From Kordiimonadaceae bacterium (GTDB lineage: Bacteria; Pseudomonadota; Alphaproteobacteria; Sphingomonadales; Emcibacteraceae): a stretch of 64,000 nucleotides of DNA. A program made the translations under genes and the position numbers. This document shows, piece after piece, positions 43,058-52,258 of this stretch. The stretch lies in the NCBI GenBank assembly GCA_024236295.1, contig JACKKT010000010.1, positions 58,683-122,682 on the forward strand. Reading direction: 5' to 3'. Each line of letters opens with the position of its first letter. Position 1 is the first letter of the stretch. Below the pieces are notes generated by a model, which saw nothing but the letters and a program-made list of their open reading frames with translations, did not search any database and was not told the DNA's origin.

Positions 43058-43477
43058 ATGACTATTCATATTATAAAATTATGTGTTGGTGTGGACAGCG
43101 TTGACCATCTTATGGAACTTCGCAAAAATAATTCAAGGTACAGGACGCTTGACTATCATTATCATATCACAAGGTTTAAGCCTAAAAAAGCCGAGGAAAT
43201 TTTGGACGGTGGGTCAATTTATTGGGTGATTAAAGGATTTATCCAGGCTCGGCAGCGAATTATAGGCTTTGATGAAATTCAGACAGATCAGGGGGTAAAA
43301 TGCATGATCAAGATGGATAAGAAAGTTCATCTGACAGAAAGTCAGCCACGAAGAGCATTTCAAGGTTGGCGATATTTTGAAGAAAATGCTGCGCCAAATG
43401 ATATTTCTAATAATAGCGAAGTGGCCGACATGCCTTCGCAGCTGAAAAATGATCTTAAGTCTCTGGGGTTACTCTAA
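43058..43477 (+). CDS. DUF1489 family protein
   Basis: 139-aa uncharacterised protein of a mainly alphaproteobacterial family. Recognisable blocks are HIIKLCVGVDSVDHL, TRFKPKKAEEILDGGSIYWV, KGFIQARQRIIGFDEI and RAFQGWRYFE. Starts 2 nt after mgtE, so it is co-transcribed. Its last 23 nt overlap the convergent glucosaminidase gene. Confidence 0.88.
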   Translation: MTIHIIKLCVGVDSVDHLMELRKNNSRYRTLDYHYHITRFKPKKAEEILDGGSIYWVIKGFIQARQRIIGFDEIQTDQGVKCMIKMDKKVHLTESQPRRAFQGWRYFEENAAPNDISNNSEVADMPSQLKNDLKSLGLL

Positions 43478-44420
43478 GTTCTTCGTAAGGCGTTTTTTGA
43501 AGTCTGGCCTTATCGAATGCCCTCATATTGTTGCTGTTCATTATGTCATTGAGGTTATCAATATATTCAAAGCCCAGTTCAGAATAATAGAGCAATGTAA
43601 ATAACAAATCTTCATTAACTTTAATCTGATCCATTGATGGAAATTTGTTTCGTTCCATTCTGAAGTCTTTATAGGCAGGATGTGTATTCAGATTTAGAGC
43701 ATAACTTTCAACAGCACTGATAAGACTATTAAATTTTCTTATACTATGAGATTCACCTTGTTCTCTTTCCAAAGGAATCATGCCTTTTTCATCATTCCAT
43801 GTCCATTGCCCATATAAAGCATTGGCATCCTGGGCAAATCGGGACGTACCCCAGCCTGTTTCAATAGCAGCCTGTGCAAGCGCCAGTGATGGGGGGATTA
43901 TGTTCATGCGGGTATAAAGTTCATTAATATCAAACTCATCCATGCGGTAACGAATCATTTTTCGCCTTAACCAGTAAAGCTCATCCAGTGATGCATCCCC
44001 GTTAAGTTCTATAGATTTCATAATTTCAACAAGTCTACTCCGCTCATAACGAATGAACTGGTTTACTTTCAAAATTGGTGGGAGAAGTGCTTCAATGAAC
44101 AACCTTTTTTTATCTTTAAGGTCATCTAATTTTGTTAGTTCTCGGGGCAACTTTTTCAAAAATAAATTGGGAACAGTAGATTTCCCAATTCTAATTTCAT
44201 CCAGATTATAACCATAGGCAGCGAATCTCTTTATAACATTCTCTCCGTCTTCAATGTTAATTTGATCGACCAAAGAGACTGTGGAGAAGCTTTTTCGGCT
44301 CTGATTCACCTCATATACTGAAATATACACAGGCAAATAGACAAAAGCGGCGATCAAAAACAAAAAAAATAATGCTTTTTTGCCAAAAGATGAAGATTCT
44401 CGTCGTAAGCTACTAGCCAT
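43455..44420 (-). CDS. Bax-like glucosaminidase domain protein
   Basis: Putative peptidoglycan N-acetylglucosaminidase, 321 aa, anchored by one TM helix near the N-terminus (residues 16-35). The domain starts at about residue 120. The catalytic Glu187 sits in LALAQAAIETGWGTSRFAQ, followed by ALYGQWTWNDEKG and the conserved FNSLISAVESYALNLNTHPAY. Related to E. coli Bax and flagellar FlgJ-type hydrolases. Convergent with DUF1489 (23-nt overlap) and divergent from mipZ. Confidence 0.88.
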   Translation of the reverse strand: MASSLRRESSSFGKKALFFLFLIAAFVYLPVYISVYEVNQSRKSFSTVSLVDQINIEDGENVIKRFAAYGYNLDEIRIGKSTVPNLFLKKLPRELTKLDDLKDKKRLFIEALLPPILKVNQFIRYERSRLVEIMKSIELNGDASLDELYWLRRKMIRYRMDEFDINELYTRMNIIPPSLALAQAAIETGWGTSRFAQDANALYGQWTWNDEKGMIPLEREQGESHSIRKFNSLISAVESYALNLNTHPAYKDFRMERNKFPSMDQIKVNEDLLFTLLYYSELGFEYIDNLNDIMNSNNMRAFDKARLQKTPYEELRVTPET

Positions 44421-44550
44421 ATATATCCTAAACGGGTAAATTGATGCCCTTGCGGAAGTATAATAATATAGTGAGTTTCCAATTGCCAGATTTTTAGATA
44501 TTTGGGATTTAAGTCTAAAAAAAATACCTGGCAGGGGAGTGGAGAAGGAA

Positions 44551-45405
44551 ATGCCGAAAAATAAAAATAGGGCTCATATAATTGTTGTTGGCAATGAGAA
44601 GGGTGGCTCAGGAAAATCAACAACTGCAATGCATATAGTTGTCAGTTTGATGAAAAGAAATTTTAACGTTTCTGTGGTCGATCTTGATGCACGACAAAAA
44701 TCATTATCGCGATATCTTGAAAACCGATTAAATTATGCCACTAAACATGATCTGAAGTTATCAATTCCGGATGTATATATATTGTCGCGCTCAATGCAGG
44801 GCGATATTGACAATATGATGTTTGAAGATACGAAAAACTTTTCAGAACTGATGGAAGAATTGCATAAAGACTCTGATTTTATTCTCGTTGATTGTCCGGG
44901 AACGGATTCTAACCTTTCACGTTTGGCCCATAGTGTCGCCGATACCTTGATTACCCCGATTAATGACAGTTTTGTCGATCTTGATCTTCTGGCAAGTGTT
45001 AACCCTGATACGTTTAAAGTCGACAAGCTTAGCCATTACAGTGAGATGGTATGGGACGCCCGTAAGCACAGGGCAATGACGGACCGGGGGACAATTGACT
45101 GGGTTGTGATGCGAAACAGAACATCATCACTGGATGCCATCAATAAAAGACGTGTTAATAATGCACTGAAAGAACTCCAAAAAAGAATTTCATTCAGATA
45201 TATTCAGGGACTTGGAGAGAGGGTTATATACCGTGAGTTGTTTCCAAGAGGCTTAACCCTTGTTGATATGCGTGATACAGATGAAAAAGTGACTATGTCT
45301 CATATAGCCGCCAGACAGGAAATAAGACGATTGATGAATGATTTGAAACTTCCTGGCTGGCAGGAAGAGGTTGTCGAGAAAAAGAGACAGGGTGTTGGGT
45401 TTTAA
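44551..45405 (+). CDS. mipZ: Division-plane positioning ATPase MipZ
   Basis: ParA-like ATPase that forms gradients with ParB at the poles and blocks FtsZ assembly, 284 aa. The deviant Walker A is EKGGSGKST (residues 16-24). Switch and Walker B are VVDLDARQKSLSRYLENR and FILVDCPGTDSNLSRLAHS. MipZ-specific segments DTLITPINDSFVDLDLL, DWVVMRNRTSSLDA and VIYRELFPRGLTLVD match the Caulobacter protein closely. The ATG at 44551 has SD GAAGGA; a GTG at 44539 lies before that SD. A TATAAT sits at 44459-44464 in the 130-bp divergent gap, but with a poor -35. Confidence 0.95.
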   Translation: MPKNKNRAHIIVVGNEKGGSGKSTTAMHIVVSLMKRNFNVSVVDLDARQKSLSRYLENRLNYATKHDLKLSIPDVYILSRSMQGDIDNMMFEDTKNFSELMEELHKDSDFILVDCPGTDSNLSRLAHSVADTLITPINDSFVDLDLLASVNPDTFKVDKLSHYSEMVWDARKHRAMTDRGTIDWVVMRNRTSSLDAINKRRVNNALKELQKRISFRYIQGLGERVIYRELFPRGLTLVDMRDTDEKVTMSHIAARQEIRRLMNDLKLPGWQEEVVEKKRQGVGF

Positions 45406-45851
45406 TGCCTTATTTGATAATAATTATAGGCGCAGTTATCTTATATTTTGCGCTTTCTAATTACCTGAAAAATCAACCTGAAAAATTTAATGAAATGTTC
45501 GGCAAAATTCTTGCCATAGCATTGGGTGTTGCCGGTTTTCTTATTCTGATTAAGGGAAATATTGCCGTGGGTGGTGTATTGGCAACAGCTGCCGTTCTAT
45601 CATGGCAGGGGTCTTTATGGTCATATTTACGCTCGAAGGCAGATGAACATGTTGCTGCACCGAAGCAGCCCATGAATAGTATGACCCGTCAACAAGCACT
45701 TGAAATTCTTGAACTGTCAGGTGATCCGAGCGATGAAGAAATCAAAGCAGCACATCATAGAATAATGAAAAAAATACATCCTGATCAGGGTGGATCTGGT
45801 TATTTTGCATCGCAGCTTAATCAGGCGAAAGACTTCCTGCTGAAAAAATAA
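45405..45851 (+). CDS. Membrane-anchored J-domain protein
   Basis: 148 aa: two hydrophobic segments (about residues 3-18 and 33-66), then a C-terminal J-like domain with the HPD motif at residues 125-127 (MKKIHPDQGGSGYFAS) and NQAKDFLLKK. Topology and the short C-terminal J-domain recall the Tim14/Pam18 type that stimulates Hsp70 at a membrane. The start shares a base with the mipZ stop (TAATG), so the two are translationally coupled. Confidence 0.87.
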   Translation: MPYLIIIIGAVILYFALSNYLKNQPEKFNEMFGKILAIALGVAGFLILIKGNIAVGGVLATAAVLSWQGSLWSYLRSKADEHVAAPKQPMNSMTRQQALEILELSGDPSDEEIKAAHHRIMKKIHPDQGGSGYFASQLNQAKDFLLKK

Positions 45852-45865
45852 AATAAGGACGAATT

Positions 45866-47263
45866 ATGCCAGTCAAGCATCAATTTAATAATACAATTTT
45901 ACGTGAATATGACATCAGAGGTGTTGTAGGGGATACTTTAAAAGAGAGCGATGCAGAAGCGCTAGGGCGTGCGTTTGGCACTTTAATTATTAGAAATGGC
46001 GGGCAGAAAATTTGCCTGGGCTATGATGGTAGACTGAGTTCACCCAATATGGAAAAGGCAATTTTGAAAGGGCTTCTTTCAACGGGTCTGGATGTCATTA
46101 AAATTGGCCTTGGTCCTTCACCAATGCTTTATTTTTCTGTTTATGAGCTTGATGCAGATGGTGGCATTATGATCACCGGATCTCACAACCCCCCTGAATA
46201 TAATGGGTTTAAAATGATGATTGGAAAAGGGGGATGCTATGGTGAGACTATTAAGAAATTAGGGCGTCTTAGTGCAGAAGGAGACCTGGAAGAAGGGCAG
46301 GGAACAGCATCCGAAGTTGATATTTTTGATCGTTATATTAATCGCATGCTCAAAGATGTTGATATGGAAGCAATGAAACAGGCCAATTTAACAATCGGCT
46401 GGGATGCGGGCAATGGTGCAGCAGGCAACGTAATTACAGCATTAACCAAAAAACTTCCGGGCAAGCATATCCTGCTTAATGAAAAGGTTGATGGGACTTT
46501 TCCAGCACATCACCCTGACCCGACAGTGGCTGAAAACCTGGTGCAGCTGCAAGAGGCAATTGCTGCCGAGAAAATGGATGTGGGCCTTGCTTTTGACGGT
46601 GATGGTGATCGGATCGGGGCGCTTGATCAGGACGGTGAAATTGTTTGGGGGGATCAGATGCTTGCTATATTGGCGGAAGATGTGCTTCTAGATTTGCCGG
46701 GGTCGAAAATAATTGCCGATGTAAAATGTAGCCAGGTATTGTTTGATCAGATTAAGTCTTTGGGCGGTGATCCGGTCATGTGGAAAACGGGCCATTCGCT
46801 GATAAAAAGCAAAATGGTTGAGCTAAACGCCCCACTTGCCGGTGAAATGAGTGGACATATTTTCTTCAAGCACAAATATTATGGTTTTGATGATGCCGTT
46901 TATGTGGGATTGAGATTGCTGAATAAAATCGTCAATACGAAAGGGGGTCTTGGCGCGCTTAGACGAAAACTTCCGGCCGTAGTGAATACACCTGAGCTCA
47001 GAATTGAATGTGAAGAAGGCAGGCCATTTGCCGTTGTCGCTGAAATTCTGGAGCGGCTTAAGAAAACCGATGCCAATGTTAACGATCTTGATGGCGCCAG
47101 AGTTCTTACAGATGACGGATGGTGGCTAATCAGGGCGTCCAACACCCAAAATGTCATTGTAGCCCGTTGTGAAGGAAAGGATAGTGAAGCACTTGCCCGG
47201 GTATTTGCGGCATTATCTGAGCAGCTCGTTTTAAGTGGCGTTCAGCCACCGGCATTTCCGTAA
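45866..47263 (+). CDS. Phosphomannomutase/phosphoglucomutase
   Basis: Interconverts hexose 6- and 1-phosphates for envelope polysaccharide precursors, 465 aa. The phosphoserine site is TGSHNPPEYNGFKM (Ser106), the metal loop DGDGDRIG, the sugar-binding loop GEMSGHIFFK, and the C-terminal phosphate-binding RASNTQN. AlgC/PMM-PGM type by length and motifs. SD AAGGACG, 14 nt after the J-domain gene. Confidence 0.92.
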   Translation: MPVKHQFNNTILREYDIRGVVGDTLKESDAEALGRAFGTLIIRNGGQKICLGYDGRLSSPNMEKAILKGLLSTGLDVIKIGLGPSPMLYFSVYELDADGGIMITGSHNPPEYNGFKMMIGKGGCYGETIKKLGRLSAEGDLEEGQGTASEVDIFDRYINRMLKDVDMEAMKQANLTIGWDAGNGAAGNVITALTKKLPGKHILLNEKVDGTFPAHHPDPTVAENLVQLQEAIAAEKMDVGLAFDGDGDRIGALDQDGEIVWGDQMLAILAEDVLLDLPGSKIIADVKCSQVLFDQIKSLGGDPVMWKTGHSLIKSKMVELNAPLAGEMSGHIFFKHKYYGFDDAVYVGLRLLNKIVNTKGGLGALRRKLPAVVNTPELRIECEEGRPFAVVAEILERLKKTDANVNDLDGARVLTDDGWWLIRASNTQNVIVARCEGKDSEALARVFAALSEQLVLSGVQPPAFP

Positions 47264-47296
47264 ACCAATATATTTACTGTTATATTTTTATTATTA

Positions 47297-47321
47297 TTGA
47301 ATTATGATATGATTAATTCAA
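47297..47321. repeat. Inverted repeat in the AT-rich gap before clpS
   Basis: TTGAATTA (47297-47304) and TAATTCAA (47314-47321) form a perfect 8-bp dyad with a 9-nt centre, inside a very AT-rich 179-bp gap (47264-47442). It could be a weak terminator or an operator. The rest of the gap holds A/T runs and no clear promoter beyond weak TTGATT/TAAAAA matches. Confidence 0.4.
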
Positions 47322-47442
47322 ATGGATCATACTTGGTTTCTAAAATTGGAATTTTAAAGAAAATGTTTGATTACCCCTTTAAAATAAAAATAAAAATTTT
47401 ATCTTATGAAGGTAAAATTAGTTTAAATTATATGGCAAGGAA

Positions 47443-47769
47443 ATGAGTAAACAGGATAAGGATAATAATGGTGGTGTGGACGGGGCAGTCATCACCAAGA
47501 CCAGATCCAAAACCAAAAAACCGTCAATGTATAAAGTTCTCATGCTTAATGATGATTATACGCCGATGGATTTTGTCGTTCATGTCTTGCAGAAATTTTT
47601 TAAAATGCCGGAACCGCAAGCAATGAGAGTTATGTTGCAGGTTCATCAGCAGGGAATTGGCGTTTGTGGTGTTTTCAGTTTTGAAATCGCTGAAAGTAAA
47701 GTTCGTCAGGTCGTTGACTATGCACGGAAATATGAACACCCGCTCCAATGTACACTGGAAAAAGATTAA
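47443..47769 (+). CDS. clpS: ATP-dependent Clp protease adaptor ClpS
   Basis: N-degron adaptor that hands substrates to ClpAP, 108 aa. The N-terminal 20 residues are disordered and polar, followed by YKVLMLNDDYTPMDFVVHVL (the N-end-rule pocket Asn-Asp) and VMLQVHQQGIGVCGVF. SD AAGGAA. It lies 15 nt before clpA, the standard pair. Confidence 0.96.
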   Translation: MSKQDKDNNGGVDGAVITKTRSKTKKPSMYKVLMLNDDYTPMDFVVHVLQKFFKMPEPQAMRVMLQVHQQGIGVCGVFSFEIAESKVRQVVDYARKYEHPLQCTLEKD

Positions 47770-47784
47770 GCCAAGGAGAGTTAA

Positions 47785-50103
47785 GTGCCTACATTTTCGC
47801 CAAACCTGGAACATACTCTGCATCGTAGTGTAGCGGAGGCTAATAAAAGAAACCACGAGTTTGCAACTCTGGAGCATCTGCTCCTCGGCTTGTTGGACGA
47901 TCAGGATGCTGTTGCTGTGCTTCGGGCATGTGATGTAAATATTGCGCAGCTCCGTGCTGAACTGAAAGCATATCTTGATCAGGAACTGGAAAATATCACG
48001 GATGACACCAGTCTTGATGCTACGCCTACCGCGGGTTTTCAGCGAGTGATCCAACGGTCCATCCTTCATGTTCAAAGCAGCGGACGTGAAGAAGTCAACG
48101 GCAGTAATGTTTTGGTGGCCTTGTTTTCAGAACGTGAAAGTCATGCTGTATATTATTTGCAACAACATGAAGTCTCACGTCTGGATGTTGTAAATTATAT
48201 ATCGCATGGGCTGGCAAAGTCGGATGCACCATCGTCTAATGAAAATAATGAGGCAGGAGCCGAAGGTGAAGAAAGTGAAGGCCGGGAAGGTGGTACTAAA
48301 TCTGCCCTCGAGAAATACTGTATAAATTTGAATGAAAGAGCGCGAGAAGGAAAGATAGACCCACTGATTGGCAGAGTTTCTGAAGTGGAAAGGACAATTC
48401 AGATATTATGTCGCCGTTCAAAAAATAATCCTCTTTATGTGGGTGATCCAGGTGTTGGTAAGACAGCGATTGCCGAAGGACTTGCCCTGCGCATTGTAAA
48501 GAAAGAAGTTCCGGAAGTTCTCCATAACGCAATCATTTACAGCCTTGAAATGGGAACTATTTTGGCGGGCACCCGTTTTCGTGGTGATTTTGAGGAACGT
48601 ATTAAAGCCGTGATTAAAGAAATTGAGGAGAAAGAAGGCTCAATTCTCTTTATAGATGAACTTCATACAATTATTGGGGCTGGTGCGACAGGTGGAGGGG
48701 CTATGGATGCATCCAATCTTTTGAAACCAGCTCTTTCCAAAGGGGCACTCCGCTGTATTGGCTCAACTACATATAAGGAATATAGATCCTATATTGAAAA
48801 AGACCGGGCATTACTGCGTCGCTTCCAAAAAATAGACGTTGTTGAACCTACACCACAGGAAACAAAAGATATTCTAAAAGGACTTAGGAAATATTTCGAA
48901 GAACATCATAACGTCAAATATAGTGATGAAGTGATAGAGGCGGCAGTAGATTTATCCGTACGTCATATTAATGAAAGAAAATTGCCTGATAAGGCAATTG
49001 ATGTCATTGATGAAGTTGGTGCTTCGCAGATGCTTCTTCCCGAAGCGGACAGGGCAGAAAATATTACAGTTGCCGATGTTGAAAATGTCGTCTCGAAAAT
49101 GGCAAGAATACCGCCTAAAAGCGTTTCAAAAGATGATAAATCAGTCTTGAAAACACTTTCAAAAGACCTGAAGCGAGTAGTATTTGGTCAGGATAAGGCA
49201 ATTGAAGTTCTTGCCGATGCCATTAAGTTATCCCGTGCCGGGCTTCGCGAAGCGGACAAGCCCATTGGCTGTTATCTGTTCAGTGGCCCGACAGGCGTTG
49301 GTAAGACTGAAGTTGCAAAGCAACTGGCAAGTCTACTTGGTGTTGAAATCGAACGTTTTGATATGTCTGAATATATGGAGAGGCATACCGTATCCCGCCT
49401 GATCGGCGCTCCTCCGGGTTATGTGGGATATGATCAGGGCGGCCTTTTGACCGATGCTATTGATAAAACACCGCATTGCGTGTTATTGCTTGATGAAATT
49501 GAAAAAGCCCATCAGGACATTTATAATATACTGCTTCAGGTTATGGATCATGGAACATTGACTGATAGCAACGGTAAAAAAATTGATTTTAGAAATGTTA
49601 TCCTGATTATGACAACCAACGCCGGCGCGGCAGAGCTCAGTAAAGAGGTGATCGGGTTCGGGCGGTCAGATCAGTCAGGTGCCGATGAAGAAGCGATTAA
49701 AAAACTTTTCACGCCTGAATTTAGAAATAGGCTTGATGCCATTGTGCCTTTTTCTTCACTTCCTCCTGCCGTTATTGAAAAAGTGGTTGAGAAATTTATA
49801 CTTGAACTTGAAATGCAGCTTGAGGACCGCGGCGTTCATATCAGGATTTCTCCAGCTGCCAAGGCATTTATTGCCGACAAGGGATATGACAAGCATTTTG
49901 GAGCAAGACCGCTTAAGCGTGTAATACAGGAAGAAATTAAGAAACCTCTGGCAGATGAACTATTATTCGGTCGTTTGGTAGAGGGTGGTGAAGTTAAGAT
50001 TGGTTTTAAAGATAAGAAAATCACCCTTGATATTGAGCCTGGAAAAATTCTCCCTAAACCTAGGGCAAAGAGAAAGAAAAAAGAAAAGCAATCGGTCAAG
50101 TAA
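47785..50103 (+). CDS. clpA: ATP-dependent Clp protease ATP-binding subunit ClpA
   Basis: AAA+ unfoldase of the ClpAP protease, 772 aa. Starts with GTG after SD AAGGAGAG. The N-domain (FATLEHLLLGLLDD) is followed by D1 with Walker A GDPGVGKTA and Walker B SILFIDELHTIIGAG, then D2 with Walker A GPTGVGKTEV and CVLLLDEIEKAH. The IGF-like ClpP-docking loop is near EVIGFGRSDQ. The extreme C-terminus is unusually basic (PRAKRKKKEKQ). Confidence 0.97.
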   Translation: MPTFSPNLEHTLHRSVAEANKRNHEFATLEHLLLGLLDDQDAVAVLRACDVNIAQLRAELKAYLDQELENITDDTSLDATPTAGFQRVIQRSILHVQSSGREEVNGSNVLVALFSERESHAVYYLQQHEVSRLDVVNYISHGLAKSDAPSSNENNEAGAEGEESEGREGGTKSALEKYCINLNERAREGKIDPLIGRVSEVERTIQILCRRSKNNPLYVGDPGVGKTAIAEGLALRIVKKEVPEVLHNAIIYSLEMGTILAGTRFRGDFEERIKAVIKEIEEKEGSILFIDELHTIIGAGATGGGAMDASNLLKPALSKGALRCIGSTTYKEYRSYIEKDRALLRRFQKIDVVEPTPQETKDILKGLRKYFEEHHNVKYSDEVIEAAVDLSVRHINERKLPDKAIDVIDEVGASQMLLPEADRAENITVADVENVVSKMARIPPKSVSKDDKSVLKTLSKDLKRVVFGQDKAIEVLADAIKLSRAGLREADKPIGCYLFSGPTGVGKTEVAKQLASLLGVEIERFDMSEYMERHTVSRLIGAPPGYVGYDQGGLLTDAIDKTPHCVLLLDEIEKAHQDIYNILLQVMDHGTLTDSNGKKIDFRNVILIMTTNAGAAELSKEVIGFGRSDQSGADEEAIKKLFTPEFRNRLDAIVPFSSLPPAVIEKVVEKFILELEMQLEDRGVHIRISPAAKAFIADKGYDKHFGARPLKRVIQEEIKKPLADELLFGRLVEGGEVKIGFKDKKITLDIEPGKILPKPRAKRKKKEKQSVK

Positions 50104-50125
50104 TAAATAGATAGCGAATGTTTAT

Positions 50126-50147
50126 AGCTTAAATTCAGCTTAAATTC
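50126..50147 (+). repeat. Tandem 11-bp direct repeat upstream of a small secreted protein
   Basis: AGCTTAAATTC occurs twice back to back (50126-50136, 50137-50147), one helical turn apart, 51 nt before the next ATG. TATAAC at 50161-50166 could be the -10, so the repeat would cover the -35 region as an activator or repressor site would. Function inferred only. Confidence 0.45.
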
Positions 50148-50197
50148 ATCTGCCCTATTGTATAACTCACTTATATCAATAATTTACAGGTGAAAAT

Positions 50198-50593
50198 ATG
50201 TTGAAAAAAATACTTTATACCGGATTAGTTTTCGTGTTTGGGACTTCTATCGCATTTTCTGACACCAACGAAGAACGATTTGCAAAAGAAATGGAAAAAT
50301 ATAAACAGACTGGAGAATTTCAGAACTGTATAATAAATAGCCAAATTAGAAGAACCCGTGTACTTGATGATATTCATATCATTTTTGAAATGAATGGTAA
50401 CAAGGCCTATTTGAATACTTTGGATAATAAGTGTCCTAACCTTGGTTTTGAAAGAAGTATAAAATATACGTCTCGTGGCAATCAATTATGCAGCACAGAT
50501 GTCATAAGTGTGTTGAGACCGCATGATACTGGGGCGTCTTGCTTCTTAGGAAAGTTTGAAATTCTTGAAAAACTGCCAAGAAAAGATGATTGA
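50198..50593 (+). CDS. Small secreted four-cysteine protein (copy 1, DUF6491-like)
   Basis: 131 aa with a signal peptide (residues 1-21, cleavage near AFS). The mature part has four cysteines (44, 79, 98, 115) likely forming two disulfides, and a conserved core RRTRVLDDIHIIFEMNGNKA, YLNTLDNKCPNLGF, QLCSTDVIS, CFLGKFEIL. From memory this pattern resembles the family labelled DUF6491; no function is known. Clear paralogue of the next gene. Confidence 0.75.
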   Translation: MLKKILYTGLVFVFGTSIAFSDTNEERFAKEMEKYKQTGEFQNCIINSQIRRTRVLDDIHIIFEMNGNKAYLNTLDNKCPNLGFERSIKYTSRGNQLCSTDVISVLRPHDTGASCFLGKFEILEKLPRKDD

Positions 50594-50717
50594 GACATAA
50601 AACGACCATACTTTAGTTTATAATTTCGTTAAATGAGCGGGTGGAATAATCAATTAGAAAGCTTATTTTGTTTTAAGCAGATTTATTACTGCAAGTAAAA
50701 TTGGAAAGGAAAAAAGC

Positions 50718-51098
50718 ATGAATAAAATGTTATTCCCATTAGTAACAACTGTAATTATGGCCTCAAATTGGGCAGTGGCAGGTGAGATCACGGCAATTAA
50801 AGCGGCAAAAGAAAAGCTGGATAAATACATACCGACGGGTGAATTTGAAAAATGTATTAATCAAAGCGAAATCAGGAAAACTACTATTATTGACGATACG
50901 AGAATTCTTTTTGAACTGCGTAACAATAAAACATATTTGAATACATTGGACGGTGTTTGTAACCGCCTTGGTACCAATCGCCAATTTTCCTATCCTCCCA
51001 GTAAAGGTAAATTATGCAACACGGATATGATATCTACGGAGAATGGGCCTTGTGGATTGGGTGAGTTTGAAATTTTGAATGAAAAGCCATCTTCATGA
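50718..51098 (+). CDS. Small secreted four-cysteine protein (copy 2, DUF6491-like)
   Basis: 126 aa, signal peptide ending at WAVA. Four cysteines at 46, 81, 100 and 112 align with those of the upstream copy, and the shared core is RKTTIIDDTRILFELRNNK, YLNTLDGVCNRLG, KLCNTDMIS, CGLGEFEIL. The 124-bp gap between the copies has a TATAAT (50619-50624) without a good -35 and an SD GGAAAGGA, so separate expression is possible. Confidence 0.75.
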   Translation: MNKMLFPLVTTVIMASNWAVAGEITAIKAAKEKLDKYIPTGEFEKCINQSEIRKTTIIDDTRILFELRNNKTYLNTLDGVCNRLGTNRQFSYPPSKGKLCNTDMISTENGPCGLGEFEILNEKPSS

Positions 51099-51115
51099 GC
51101 AATCATTGAAAACAG

Positions 51116-52258
51116 CTAGTTTGTTATCTTTTTAAAAGGTGTAAATTCACTTAAATATTCTATTTCTCGACCTACAGCCTTACGCTCTTGGTCGAGAAAA
51201 TTTTTTACGGCTTCCCTGAATGAAAGGTTTTCAATCCAGTGCATACTATTGGTAGGGCAGGGAATATACCCACGGGCAATTTTATGTTCTCCCTGCGCGC
51301 CGGCCTCGACTTTGGAAAGTTTGTGTTTTATAGCAAAGTCAATAGCCTGATAATAGCAAAGTTCAAAATGTAGAAATTTATGATATTCTGTCGCTCCCCA
51401 ATATCGTCCATAAAGAGTTTTATTTCCAATCAAATTTAAGGCACCTGCAATATATCTTCCATCTCTTTTGGCCATAATAAGCAAAAGATCATTTGGTATT
51501 TTTTCGCTTAGGAGAGAGAAAAAAGTTCTGTTTAGATACGGTCTGCCCCATTTTCTATTTGCGGTATTCATATAAAATTCAAAATAAAAATTCCAGTGAT
51601 CCTCTGTAATTTGATCTGCTAATATCCATTCAATATCAAGCTCGGCTTCTAACGCTTTTAATCTTTCTTTTTGTATATTTTTTCGCTTGCGTGAAGAAAG
51701 CATCACAAGAAAATCTTCAAAACTTTTATAACCATTATTTATCCAGTGAAATTGTTGATCCTGTCTATGAAGCAGTTTTCGTGCCCTCATGACGTCAAAA
51801 TCCTCATCATTGATAAAAGTAAAATGAACGGATGAAATATGATACTTATGTGCATACTCAATGGCCGCATCTAACAATATATTTTTATATTCGACATTTT
51901 GGCTAAGCAGTCGAGGTCCGGTTACCGGGCTAAACGGGATAGAGGATTGCAGCTTGGGGTAATAACGACCACCTGCTTGCTCAAAAGCATTGGCCCAACC
52001 ATGATCAAAAACATATTCGCCCTGTGAATGACTTTTAAGGTATAGCGGCAGTGCCCCGATAATTTTGTCATTATTTTCCAGAATTATATGCTGCGGCAAC
52101 CATCCGGATTTGGCGCTAACGCAGCCACTTTCTTCCAGTGCCGATAGAAAACCGTGTGAGCAAAATGGATTAAGCCCGTCTTCTTCCGATGTTGCACATC
52201 CATTCCAGTCAGTTTCTGAAACTTCATTGATTGATTCAATTACTCTGGTTCTCATCAT
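51116..52258 (-). CDS. GNAT-fold N-acyltransferase, FemAB-like (PF04339 type)
   Basis: 380 aa, resembling the peptidoglycan biosynthesis/recognition (DUF482) family. Recognisable blocks are NPFCSHGFLSALEESG near residue 30, LPLYLKSHSQGEYVFDHGWA, the central SSRKRKNIQKERLKA, and the C-terminal KVEAGAQGEHKIARGY followed by MHWIENLSFREAVKNFL. The substrate is unknown; related enzymes transfer aminoacyl groups. Third gene of a minus-strand operon; its start lies 23 nt inside the GDPD gene. Confidence 0.85.
   Translation of the reverse strand: MMRTRVIESINEVSETDWNGCATSEEDGLNPFCSHGFLSALEESGCVSAKSGWLPQHIILENNDKIIGALPLYLKSHSQGEYVFDHGWANAFEQAGGRYYPKLQSSIPFSPVTGPRLLSQNVEYKNILLDAAIEYAHKYHISSVHFTFINDEDFDVMRARKLLHRQDQQFHWINNGYKSFEDFLVMLSSRKRKNIQKERLKALEAELDIEWILADQITEDHWNFYFEFYMNTANRKWGRPYLNRTFFSLLSEKIPNDLLLIMAKRDGRYIAGALNLIGNKTLYGRYWGATEYHKFLHFELCYYQAIDFAIKHKLSKVEAGAQGEHKIARGYIPCPTNSMHWIENLSFREAVKNFLDQERKAVGREIEYLSEFTPFKKITN

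Noticed and set aside
42371..43069. 232-aa antisense ORF inside mgtE
   Set aside because: It is the mirror of the transmembrane-coding part of mgtE, and hydrophobicity and Ser/Thr richness are artefacts of the complementary strand.
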